In this document: positions 24,350-32,313 of the stretch, piece by piece
How the letters are laid out: each line of letters opens with the position of its first letter
Position numbering within the stretch: the stretch's first letter is position 1
Origin: Scalindua_A sp046757465
Lineage (GTDB): Bacteria; Planctomycetota; Brocadiia; Brocadiales; Scalinduaceae
Assembly (NCBI GenBank): GCA_046757465.1
Contig: JBHHYH010000007.1
Coordinates: 9,403-73,402 of the forward strand
DNA length: 64,000 nucleotides
Reading direction: 5' to 3'
The notes under the pieces: generated by a model
The model's database searches: none
What the model saw: only the letters and a program-made list of their open reading frames with translations
Told to the model about the DNA's origin: nothing
Position numbers and translations under genes: made by a program

Positions 24350-24700
24350 ATGGGCGAAAAAAACGTTTTGATTACAATGAATCAAGCTCCATATGGGAGT
24401 ATTTATTATACAGAGGGACTACGTGCAGCAGTTGGTGTAACAAGCGGCATAGATGAACACAAAGTTAATGTTGTCTATTTAGGAGATGGTGCTTTTTTTG
24501 CAATTAAAGGAGTAGATAGAAAAGATACGGAAACCTATATAGGCACTTTAAAAAAAGCAGAAAACAAATTAATGGTAGAAAAAGAATCGTTGGAAGAACG
24601 AAACATAGAAGAAAGTAAAATAGCCGAGGATATTGAAATAATATCACGTACTGAAGTACTGAAACTAGTACAAGCATCTGATGTAACTATTGGTTTTTGA
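24350..24700 (+). CDS. DsrF/TusC-like protein
   Basis: A 116-residue DsrE/F-superfamily protein (VLITMNQAPYGSIYYTEGLR, VNVVYLGDGAFFAIKGVDR). The fold is recognisable by the two beta-alpha units and the C-terminal VLKLVQASDVTIGF. There are no Cys residues, as in TusC/DsrF, which is thought to be structural. It sits between the DsrE-like and DsrH-like genes, matching the dsrEFH/tusDCB order, and has AAAGGAG before its ATG. Confidence 0.85.
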   Translation: MGEKNVLITMNQAPYGSIYYTEGLRAAVGVTSGIDEHKVNVVYLGDGAFFAIKGVDRKDTETYIGTLKKAENKLMVEKESLEERNIEESKIAEDIEIISRTEVLKLVQASDVTIGF

Positions 24701-24727
24701 ATAATAATCGAGGAGGTCTTAAACGCT

Positions 24728-24997
24728 ATGGCAAATGTATACTTAATTGACAAGAAATTCGGAAATAATAGCTTAAGGATAGCTGAACAGGATAAAGACG
24801 CAGAGATAGTCCTCATCCAGGATGGAATCTATCTGGATGTAAAAAAAATTGAAAATTCCGGCAATAAAGTTTATGCTATTAAAGATGATGTTGAGAAACG
24901 TGGTTACACTGAAATGCTGTCTAAGAATATTGAATTAATAGATTACGGTAAATTAGTTGATCTTATTCTTGCAAACCAAGTTGTCAATTTTGCGTGA
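24728..24997 (+). CDS. DsrH/TusB-like protein
   Basis: An 89-residue protein beginning NVYLIDKKFGNNSLRIAEQD, with VLIQDGIYLDVKKI and a C-terminal IELIDYGKLVDLILAN. This is the DsrH/TusB pattern, in which the last conserved strand reads (I/V)xxxDYxxLVxL. The conserved Cys of many DsrH proteins is missing; no Cys is present at all. GAGGAGG precedes the ATG. An inverted repeat (TTCCTGA...TCAGGAA, 25015-25032) lies between this gene and the second tusA. Confidence 0.82.
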   Translation: MANVYLIDKKFGNNSLRIAEQDKDAEIVLIQDGIYLDVKKIENSGNKVYAIKDDVEKRGYTEMLSKNIELIDYGKLVDLILANQVVNFA

Positions 24998-25054
24998 TAA
25001 TTAATTTTTGTTTCTTCCTGACATATCAGGAAAGAAAGGAAAGGTAAAGTAAAG

Positions 25055-25309
25055 ATGCTTACAATTAAGGATAAAGCGCCCGATCAGAGTATAGATATTC
25101 GCGGTAAGATATGTCCTTATACTTTGATTGAAACAAGGGACTCGCTTAAACATTTATCAAAAGGACAGATTTTGGAAGTATTATGCGATTATGAACCAGC
25201 TGCGGAAAATACAATACCAAATTTTTGCAGAAATAAGGGGTGTCCCTTCGAAGTCGAAGTTGTAAAAGGGGGGAAGCTTTGGAAGATAAAGATCGAAAAG
25301 ACTGACTGA
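25055..25309 (+). CDS. TusA-family sulfur carrier protein (second copy)
   Basis: An 84-residue TusA protein with DIRGKICPYTLIETRDSLKH and GQILEVLCDYEPAAENT. The CPYT motif is the same as in the first copy but the rest is clearly divergent, with three further Cys residues (LCDYE, FCRNKGCPFE). Two distinct TusA carriers in one operon suggests sequential sulfur transfer, or donor and acceptor roles. It is preceded by a purine-rich leader (GGAAAGG). Confidence 0.9.
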   Translation: MLTIKDKAPDQSIDIRGKICPYTLIETRDSLKHLSKGQILEVLCDYEPAAENTIPNFCRNKGCPFEVEVVKGGKLWKIKIEKTD

Positions 25310-25394
25310 AGTATTAAAAGATATCATCTCAAAAATTTCCCACGATAATCCAACAGAAAGTATTCCCAATATTATTTTTTGATAATGTCTCTTT

Positions 25395-25847
25395 ATGGCA
25401 AAGTATGAAGATATTTGTTTACCGGATGATTTATATTATGATAGGAAAGATCACCTCTGGGCGAAAGTTGAAGATGATGGAGGAGTGAGAGTAGGCTTGG
25501 ATATCTTTGGGCAAAAGGCTGCAGGAACGGTTGCATACATAAAAATATTACCAGTTGATAAAAAAGTAAAAAAAAGTCGTGCCTTCGGTTCTCTTGAAGC
25601 AGGCAAATATATTGGTCCTCTAAAGGCGCCTGTGAGAGGGAAACTAATAGACGTTAACGAAGAAGTACTTAAGACGCCAAATCTTGTTAATACTGACCCT
25701 TATGGTAAGGGATGGTTTGTTATTATTGAGCCAGACAATCTTGAAGAAGATTTAAAAGACCTCGTCCAGGGAGCGCAGAATATACAGGAGTGGCTCGAAT
25801 CTGAGTATAAAGAATATACTGAAAAGGGCCTGTTTGCAGAAGAATAG
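25395..25847 (+). CDS. GcvH-like lipoyl-carrier protein
   Basis: Resembles the glycine cleavage H protein and the lipoate-binding proteins (LbpA) of sulfur oxidisers. DLYYDRKDHLWAKVEDDG and VRVGLDIFGQKAAGTVAYI open the domain. The lipoyl-Lys position aligns with the Lys in LEAGKYIGPLKAPVRGKL, and NTDPYGKGWFVIIEP is the usual C-terminal motif. Length 150. No other glycine cleavage genes are in the window, whereas a sulfur-relay operon lies directly upstream (85 bases). That makes a dedicated lipoyl sulfur or electron carrier more likely than glycine cleavage. This is inference. Confidence 0.82.
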   Translation: MAKYEDICLPDDLYYDRKDHLWAKVEDDGGVRVGLDIFGQKAAGTVAYIKILPVDKKVKKSRAFGSLEAGKYIGPLKAPVRGKLIDVNEEVLKTPNLVNTDPYGKGWFVIIEPDNLEEDLKDLVQGAQNIQEWLESEYKEYTEKGLFAEE

Positions 25848-26044
25848 TACAACAAGAAACTGGAATATCTTACGAATAATTCAATCCATTATGATACTTA
25901 AGCATACCACACATAGTTTCTATGTAAAGTAAGGCAAGTTAAGACATGTTTCTCTTGGTCTGACATGGACCAAACGATCTTGGTATTAATTGTCATTTGA
26001 AGACTTGCATCTTCTTTTAGGCAGCAAATAATACCATACGAAAT

Positions 26045-27886
26045 ATGACTTATTCAAATAAAGTTAATAAGAAACAGCAGGATTATCCATGTTTTTCTAA
26101 AATAGACGGAAGACATCCTTTTAAGAACGCTGTTCCCAACGGCTTCGTAGATTACTCCGTAACAACTCGACGTGGGGGTGAGGTTTTTTATTTTAATTTT
26201 GATCTGGCGAAAGAAATAGGGCTCGTCCCAAAGAATCACCAACATTCCCTTAATAAGAATTTGTGCAAAGCCATACTTGATACCTTCAGCTTAAAAATCA
26301 TCAATGAGTATGACATTATCCACAAAACCCCAATACCCAAAAAGGAAATACGTCCTTACAAGTACATGGCTACGCGCTACTTGCAGTCTCAGCATCCCGG
26401 TAGAACAGGGCTTACATCTGGTGATGGTCGCGGTATATGGAATGGTTTTTACAAAGGGAAGAACGCAATATGGGATATTTCCAGTTGTGGAACAGGAGCT
26501 ACCAAACTGAGTCCGGCCACCGCCATTGAAAACAAATTTTTCAAAACGGGCGACGACAATGTTCCTTACGGTTGTGGACGTGCAGATCTCCTGGATGGGG
26601 TTTCTGCGGCAATAATGAGCGAGATATTTCATCATAATAAAATTCTAACGGAAAGAACACTCGCAATCATTGCCTTTAATAAAGGAACCTCTATTAACGT
26701 GCGCGCGTATAAGAATCTTTTGCGACCAGCCCACTTTTTTCATCATATAAAACAGGGAAACTATGAAGAATTAAAGGGTGCTATTGATTACTATATCAAC
26801 CGTCAGGTGGAAAGTGGAGATTGGCCTGCAATTAAAGATCCAATCAAGAAGTATCAAGATATGTTGGAGAGGGTAAATATCAACTTCGCAAGAGTAGCGG
26901 CGCAATTTGAAAGTAAGTATATTTTTTGCTGGTTGGACTGGGATGGCGATAATATTCTGGCTGATGGCGGAATTATCGACTATGGATCTTTAAGACAATT
27001 TGGTCTTTACCATCGTGAGTACCGCTATGATGATGTGAACAGGATGTCCACTACCATCGCCGAGCAGAAACACAAGGCTAAATACATCGTACAAACTTTT
27101 GCTCAAATTGTTGATTTTCTCATTACTAAGAAGAAGAAAAACATTAAGGCCTTTAGTAACCACAGAATCATGAAAGAATTTAATAAAGTCTTTGAGAGGA
27201 CAAAAGATGCATCTGTTCTCTACAAGATGGGATTTGACGAAACTTTGCAACAAAAACTGTTAAATAAAAAAAGTGTCTTAAAGGATATTCGGGTCTTTAG
27301 AAGGCTCTTTGCCTACTTTGAAAAGGCCAAATCCAAAAAAGGGCTTTACGAAGTAGAAGATGGAATTACCTGGGATGCTATATTTTGCATGCGTGATATT
27401 ATGAGAGAGTTGCCCAAATTTTACTTAGGTAACAATCGAATGATGGAGCCAGAAGATTTTATAGAAATATTGAGATCTAATTATGCCACCAAAGCGGATA
27501 TGGCTCTGAGTCGGAATAGAAAATCAAAAATTATTCAGTTTCAGAAATTATATTGGAAGCTCGTTAAAAAGGCAGCTATCCTTTCAGGGAAGTCGCCGAA
27601 AAAAGTCCTGACGTATATGGCTGGAAGATCCGCACTTATTAATCGTTACGAGCGGGTAACTGGTGATTCCATCATTGGTGTTTCAGAGAAGATGGTACGA
27701 AGCAGAAAAAGTGTGAATTCAAAAGGATTGCATGATATGTTTGTCGAATTTGTAGAAGAACAGATTTTGTGCCCGGAATACTTTGAAAGATCGGGTGGAT
27801 CCCATAAAAGATTGAGGAATAAAAAGACAAAGAAAATACTTAATACAATGCTGAGGATTGTTAAGGATTACCGTGAAGGAATTTAA
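26045..27886 (+). CDS. divergent SelO-like pseudokinase (protein adenylyltransferase family)
   Basis: 613 residues with low but ordered similarity to SelO/YdiU. Landmarks align by motif and spacing: GDGRG (Arg129, SelO Arg93), NVRAYKNLLR (Arg220 and Arg227, seven apart like SelO Arg176/Arg183), and WDGDNILADGGIIDYG (Asp302, Asn303 and Asp312, spaced like SelO Asp252/Asn253/Asp262). The SelO lysine-glutamate pair (Lys113, Glu136) is replaced: SSCGTG places Cys148 at the Lys, and Ala189 falls at the Glu. SelO transfers AMP to Ser/Thr/Tyr of proteins; whether this variant is active is open. The C-terminal 280 residues are helical and unrecognised. It stands alone between long spacers. Confidence 0.65.
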   Translation: MTYSNKVNKKQQDYPCFSKIDGRHPFKNAVPNGFVDYSVTTRRGGEVFYFNFDLAKEIGLVPKNHQHSLNKNLCKAILDTFSLKIINEYDIIHKTPIPKKEIRPYKYMATRYLQSQHPGRTGLTSGDGRGIWNGFYKGKNAIWDISSCGTGATKLSPATAIENKFFKTGDDNVPYGCGRADLLDGVSAAIMSEIFHHNKILTERTLAIIAFNKGTSINVRAYKNLLRPAHFFHHIKQGNYEELKGAIDYYINRQVESGDWPAIKDPIKKYQDMLERVNINFARVAAQFESKYIFCWLDWDGDNILADGGIIDYGSLRQFGLYHREYRYDDVNRMSTTIAEQKHKAKYIVQTFAQIVDFLITKKKKNIKAFSNHRIMKEFNKVFERTKDASVLYKMGFDETLQQKLLNKKSVLKDIRVFRRLFAYFEKAKSKKGLYEVEDGITWDAIFCMRDIMRELPKFYLGNNRMMEPEDFIEILRSNYATKADMALSRNRKSKIIQFQKLYWKLVKKAAILSGKSPKKVLTYMAGRSALINRYERVTGDSIIGVSEKMVRSRKSVNSKGLHDMFVEFVEEQILCPEYFERSGGSHKRLRNKKTKKILNTMLRIVKDYREGI

Positions 27887-28293
27887 ATTTTAGACGTAAA
27901 AGATATTAGACAGGTCCTTGGCAAAATGCTAATCCCTTATATACAACTGTTACCATTCAACTATTGCTGAATGTTGTTAAAAATAAATGAATATACCCTG
28001 CTTTTTATAAGCTTCTATAGAATAATACCTTAAATCGCAGGAGAAATGTTTTTGTAAATTTCAGTTAATTTAAGTCAACGTTTTCCATTGAAGAAAGAAT
28101 GATTTTTTGCTTCACAATCTTTAAGGTATGATCATAAGTCTAATATTATTCACAAACTACAACAGATGTCTCTAAATCTACTTACTTTGGCACGAAAATT
28201 GTGTTTGATCTTTTAGATACATTTTATTAGAATCATGTAATAAATTAAAAGGAAACATCCATCATTCCATATATATTAAACCAATAATTGCCT
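27887..28293. other. 407-base intergenic stretch, no gene seen
   Basis: AT-rich DNA between the SelO-like gene and a small orphan gene. I see no open frame of substance, no strong hairpin and no tRNA. Short homopolymer-rich runs only. With the 198-base spacer before the SelO-like gene, it isolates that gene from neighbouring operons. Confidence 0.5.
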
Positions 28294-28569
28294 ATGATAA
28301 ACAAAAGCGACTGGCCCAAACCTAGAGGAGTTTCTGTACTTCATCGAAAAGCATTGCTGAGTTACGTGTCAAGAATAAGTGTCTGCGTAGAAAGCTATAA
28401 AAGTGGAGAAATAGACGCTGATACCACTTTAAAAATATGTAGAAAAATACTCAGTGAAATTGATGACCCAGAATTTCCTTTTTTCGCTGTAAGGAACTTT
28501 AGCGAGTTATTTGTATTTATCTTATACCAACTCCCAAGGTATAAAGCCCAATCCCAACATTCTGCCTAG
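28294..28569 (+). CDS. hypothetical protein, 91 aa
   Basis: Soluble, helix-rich protein starting MINKSDWPKPRGVSVLHRKA, with LKICRKILSEIDDPEFPFFA toward the end. ATG 28294 is preferred to the TTG two codons upstream; the ribosome site is weak. No family recognised. It sits alone between spacers of about 400 and 380 bases, so its reality is less certain than that of its neighbours. Confidence 0.4.
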   Translation: MINKSDWPKPRGVSVLHRKALLSYVSRISVCVESYKSGEIDADTTLKICRKILSEIDDPEFPFFAVRNFSELFVFILYQLPRYKAQSQHSA

Positions 28570-28953
28570 ATTAATCTCTACATCGAACACCGACTCTCCA
28601 GCTTATGCACATAGTATAACTTATTACCTAAATCGCTCGACTTAGGTATTAGAAGCATTTTATAAATTACACTTCTATCTTTGTTTCAATCAATACTGAC
28701 CATATTCTTCCAAGGATTTCCGTGTTTTAGTCTACGGTTACTTGTTCACACTTGAAATGATAGTTGATTTATGATAGTAGTAATCCGTGGCAAGATCAAT
28801 AAGAAACGAGTGTGTTGGAATACTATATAATATAACCGTAAGGGAAAGAAAGACATTTCATATTCAGAGGAGGCGAATATTATCAGAAATTTCTATAGAT
28901 CTTTATCTGAATCTGTTGAAGGGATATGATATTATTATCTATGGGTATAATGA
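28570..28953. other. 384-base intergenic stretch before prpD
   Basis: No gene seen. It includes TATAAT at about 28826 without a clear partner at the -35 distance, and GAGGAGG-like purines at about 28867 that do not precede a usable frame. It probably holds the promoter of the methylcitrate genes, but I cannot define it. Confidence 0.4.
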
Positions 28954-30318
28954 ATGAAGACCTTTTCTGAAAGACTTGCAGAATATGCAACATCACTTGA
29001 ATTTAGTAATCTTTCTCCTGAGGTTGTTCATGAGGTAAAAAGGAGGCTTATAGACAGTCTTGGCTGTGCACTTGGTGCCTATAGAAGTGAGTTAGGAAAG
29101 ATCGTAATAGGGCTTGGGCAGAAAGCGGAAAGCGCCTACGGCGCCACGCTTTTGGGCATATGCCAAAAGACCACTCCTGACCTTGCTACGTTTGCCAATG
29201 GTGCACTTATCCGTTATTTGGACTATAATGATACTTACCTATCTAAAGAACCTGCCCACCCGAGTGACAATATATCAGCTGCCCTTGCTTTGGCAGAGGC
29301 TGAAAAAGGTGATGGGAAGGCCCTTATTACGGCCATAATATTGGGATATGAGGTTCAGTGCAGACTCTGTGATGCTGCCTCTCTGAGGGAAAGAGGTTGG
29401 GATCATGTAGCCTATATTTCTATATCATCTGCCATTCTTGCCTCAAGGCTTATGAATGTGGAATGGGAGAGAGTTGAACACGCAATTGCCTTAAGCATCA
29501 CACCGAATATTCCTTTGAGACAAGCAAGGGTGGGTGAGTTATCCATGTGGAAGGGTTGTGCGGCTGCCAATGCAGCGAGAAACGGCGTCTTTGCCGCTCT
29601 TCTTGTCAGAGAGGGGATGACGGGACCCTCTGAAATCTTTGAAGGTGAGAAAGGATTCTTTAAACAGGTTACGGGTCCTTTTAATCTGCAGATTGAAGAC
29701 TTTGGAGGGAAGGGAGGGAATTTTAAGATTCTTGATACCTATGTAAAATACTTTCCTTCAGAGTATCATTCACAGGCAGCTGTGGAAGCAGCCCTGGAAC
29801 TCAGGAAAGAGATAGAGGTTGAAAATATAGAGGTAATAAACATAGAAACCTACGATGCATGTGTTGATATAATTGCAGGGGACAAAGAAAAGTGGCATCC
29901 CAAGACCAGAGAGACAGCCGACCACAGCCTCCCGTACTGTGTTGCTGTTGCCCTTTGCGATGGGACGGTGGGACTCGGACAGTTTGCGGAAGAGAGAATT
30001 AAAGACCCTGATTTGCAGAAAATAATGACAAAAATAAAGGTTAGACGTAATCCTGAACATAACAAACAGTATCCCGAAGCCTTTCCCTGCTTTATAGAGA
30101 TAAAGAGCAAATCAGGCGAAACTTTTACCAAAACCGTTACATATCCCAAAGGCCATCCAAAGAACCCTTTGACGGATAGAGAACTGGAGGAAAAATTTAA
30201 TACCCTAAATTCCGGCCTTATTAATGATGATACAGTAAACGAAATTATTGATAATATTTGGAGTTTAGAATCCTTAAATGATATCGGTTGTTTTATGAAA
30301 CTTTTTAAGGTAAATTGA
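28954..30318 (+). CDS. prpD: MmgE/PrpD-family 2-methylcitrate dehydratase
   Basis: PrpD dehydrates 2-methylcitrate to methylaconitate in propionyl-CoA catabolism. RRLIDSLGCALGAYRSELG at the N-terminus, ANGALIRYLDYNDTYLSKEPAHPSDNI style residues (the YLDYNDTY and HPSDN motifs), GYEVQCRLCDAAS and YFPSEYHSQAAVEAAL are family hallmarks. Length 454 is normal. The family also includes other dehydratases and epimerases, but a methylisocitrate-lyase gene follows 100 bases downstream and a citrate-synthase-family gene 6.7 kb away. Those neighbours favour the methylcitrate cycle. Confidence 0.87.
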   Translation: MKTFSERLAEYATSLEFSNLSPEVVHEVKRRLIDSLGCALGAYRSELGKIVIGLGQKAESAYGATLLGICQKTTPDLATFANGALIRYLDYNDTYLSKEPAHPSDNISAALALAEAEKGDGKALITAIILGYEVQCRLCDAASLRERGWDHVAYISISSAILASRLMNVEWERVEHAIALSITPNIPLRQARVGELSMWKGCAAANAARNGVFAALLVREGMTGPSEIFEGEKGFFKQVTGPFNLQIEDFGGKGGNFKILDTYVKYFPSEYHSQAAVEAALELRKEIEVENIEVINIETYDACVDIIAGDKEKWHPKTRETADHSLPYCVAVALCDGTVGLGQFAEERIKDPDLQKIMTKIKVRRNPEHNKQYPEAFPCFIEIKSKSGETFTKTVTYPKGHPKNPLTDRELEEKFNTLNSGLINDDTVNEIIDNIWSLESLNDIGCFMKLFKVN

Positions 30319-30418
30319 TTAAGTCCTGAGTAGGGTAGAAAAGAACAAAGGCACAAAGGCAGAAGGCACAAAGTTATTTGTAAGATCAGATACTGTAAAC
30401 TAGAATAAGAAACCAAAA

Positions 30419-31282
30419 ATGAAAACAAATATTAAGGATCTTATGAAAGATGGCATTGTCGTAATGCCGGGGGCCTTTAACGCAATATCGGCAAGGCTTG
30501 TAGAGAAGGCTGGGTTTAATGCCCTTTATATATCGGGGGCGGGTCTGGCAAATGGAGTTGCCGCCATGCCTGATATCGGGCTTTTAACCATGACAGAGGT
30601 TTTGACCCAGTCAAAATATATTATAGATGCCGTAGATATACCATGCATAATTGATGGTGACACAGGTTTTGGAGAGGCCATAAACGTAATGATGATGATT
30701 AAGGAGATGGAGAGTTTGGGTGCTGGCGGTGTGCATATAGAAGATCAGGAGACGCCTAAGAAGTGTGGTCACCTTGCAGGGAAGAGCTTAGTCTCTCCCG
30801 AAGCCATGGCAGTGAAGATTGCTGCTGCAGTAGAGGCAAGAACAGACCCTGACTTTCTCATAGTAGCGAGGACAGATGCGAGGGCTGTAGAAGGAATAGA
30901 TGGGGCAATCAAAAGGGCAAACCTTTATTTAGAAGCAGGAGCGGATGCTATATTTCCGGAAGCGCTTGAGTCTAAGGAGGAATTTATCTTGTTCAGGAAA
31001 GAAATTAGCGCTCCACTCTTGGCCAATATGACCGAATTCGGCAAAAGCCCATATTTAAGTGTCAAGGAGTTTGAAGACATGGGCTACAATATCGTAATCT
31101 TCCCACTAACAACATTCAGGGTGATGCTTAAGTCTGTTGCAGACGCATTAAGTAAGCTGAAGGCGGAGGGAACACAAAAAACATTTATTGAAGAAATGAT
31201 GACAAGGAAAGAACTATATGAAATTATTGGATACGAAGATTATGAAGTAATTGATAAGAAAATAAGTAAAAAGATAAAATAG
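30419..31282 (+). CDS. prpB: 2-methylisocitrate lyase
   Basis: Cleaves 2-methylisocitrate to pyruvate and succinate. It belongs to the isocitrate lyase/PEP mutase superfamily: MPGAFNAISARLVEKAGF, the metal motif CIIDGDTGFGE, GGVHIEDQETPKKCGHLAGK with the catalytic KKCGH loop, and LIVARTDARA. Length 287 is normal for PrpB. It follows prpD. The next prp gene (prpC) is displaced by about 5.7 kb of accessory DNA. Confidence 0.92.
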   Translation: MKTNIKDLMKDGIVVMPGAFNAISARLVEKAGFNALYISGAGLANGVAAMPDIGLLTMTEVLTQSKYIIDAVDIPCIIDGDTGFGEAINVMMMIKEMESLGAGGVHIEDQETPKKCGHLAGKSLVSPEAMAVKIAAAVEARTDPDFLIVARTDARAVEGIDGAIKRANLYLEAGADAIFPEALESKEEFILFRKEISAPLLANMTEFGKSPYLSVKEFEDMGYNIVIFPLTTFRVMLKSVADALSKLKAEGTQKTFIEEMMTRKELYEIIGYEDYEVIDKKISKKIK

Positions 31283-31341
31283 AAACCTATTAAACAGTAA
31301 CTAAATAGTTATATTATTAGCCTAAAATGAGATAAAAAAAC

Positions 31342-32307
31342 ATGAGCATAAATCTAGACAAACCTAATAAATGGAAAAAGGATATTATCAAATCAGTTGA
31401 TATGTATAACGATTGGTTTATGAGATTTGCTCCCAAAGCATTCCGAGAAACACGCATTAAAACTACAAAAGATGTAATTAAAGCATTAGAAATCACTGAA
31501 TATTTATCCGCAATTTCATCTACTATCCTGAAATCGCATCCCGAAATACTTCCTACTTTGCGAATGTCAACTTGTCCGCCAATTGCAGTAGACCGTCTTA
31601 TCGGTCTGTCTGGAGTATCACCCAACCTTGTAAAAAAGATTGAGAAGGAAGGAATCCTTCCACCTAAAATGCCAAAAAGAGATTTAATGGATGATTTAGG
31701 GAAAATAGGTAAAATTATAATGAGAATGGCGGATGTAGATATTTTCGTTTGGCTTGAACAGAAAAAGGAACCCACAAAAAATGATGTACACAGAGCTTCC
31801 ACAATAATTGCAGATCGTCTTTGCGGAGCAGTTGCAAATCCAATAATACGAAATGCACAAGAACAAAGGCAACTATCTGCTATTTCATCTTGGCTAAAAT
31901 CGCGTGGGTACAAACCTTTAAAAGAAACATCTGCAAAAGATGTAAGTTTTGACGGAATGCCTAAAGGTGCTTTCAGTTTTAGGATGAACGTACCTATCAA
32001 ACTTGAAGGTGGAGTTAAAAAAATTAACATTCCTGTAGATGCAGTAATTATGCCAAGAATTAGCAAACGAAAGCTACCTATCTTAATTGAAGCCAAATCT
32101 GCTGGTGATTTCACCAATGTTAACAAACGCCGCAAAGAAGAAGCGGTAAAAATGCAACAACTAAAACAAACCTATGGCAAAAATGTTTCTTTCAACCTTT
32201 TCTTATGCGGATACTTTGACAGTGGTTATCTTGGCTATGAAGCGGCAGAAGGAATTGATTGGATTTGGGAACATAGAATAGATGATATGAAAAAGTTAGG
32301 ATTGTAA
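31342..32307 (+). CDS. XamI-family type II restriction endonuclease
   Basis: Strong resemblance over the whole length to XamI-type enzymes (PF09572): MSINLDKPNKWKKDIIKSVD, then YNDWFMRFAPKAFRETRIKT at the N-terminus. A nuclease-like core follows: PVDAVIMPRISKRKLPILIE with AKSAGD, a D-x(n)-E-x-K arrangement. XamI cuts GTCGAC; the specificity here is inferred. GTCGAC occurs in this window (38790 and 56116), so the host would need the linked methylase. The methylase gene starts six bases downstream. There is no similarity to the flanking prp genes, so this is acquired DNA. Confidence 0.9.
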   Translation: MSINLDKPNKWKKDIIKSVDMYNDWFMRFAPKAFRETRIKTTKDVIKALEITEYLSAISSTILKSHPEILPTLRMSTCPPIAVDRLIGLSGVSPNLVKKIEKEGILPPKMPKRDLMDDLGKIGKIIMRMADVDIFVWLEQKKEPTKNDVHRASTIIADRLCGAVANPIIRNAQEQRQLSAISSWLKSRGYKPLKETSAKDVSFDGMPKGAFSFRMNVPIKLEGGVKKINIPVDAVIMPRISKRKLPILIEAKSAGDFTNVNKRRKEEAVKMQQLKQTYGKNVSFNLFLCGYFDSGYLGYEAAEGIDWIWEHRIDDMKKLGL

Positions 32308-32313
32308 AGTCTA

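Noticed and set aside
22907..25130. TusA motif CPYT instead of CPxP
   Set aside because: Common in TusA proteins adjacent to MoeB-like genes; not unusual on its own.
31317..32135. A 272-codon open frame on the minus strand opposite the XamI-type gene
   Set aside because: It has no recognisable motifs and lies wholly within a strongly supported gene on the other strand; the composition is that of an antisense shadow.
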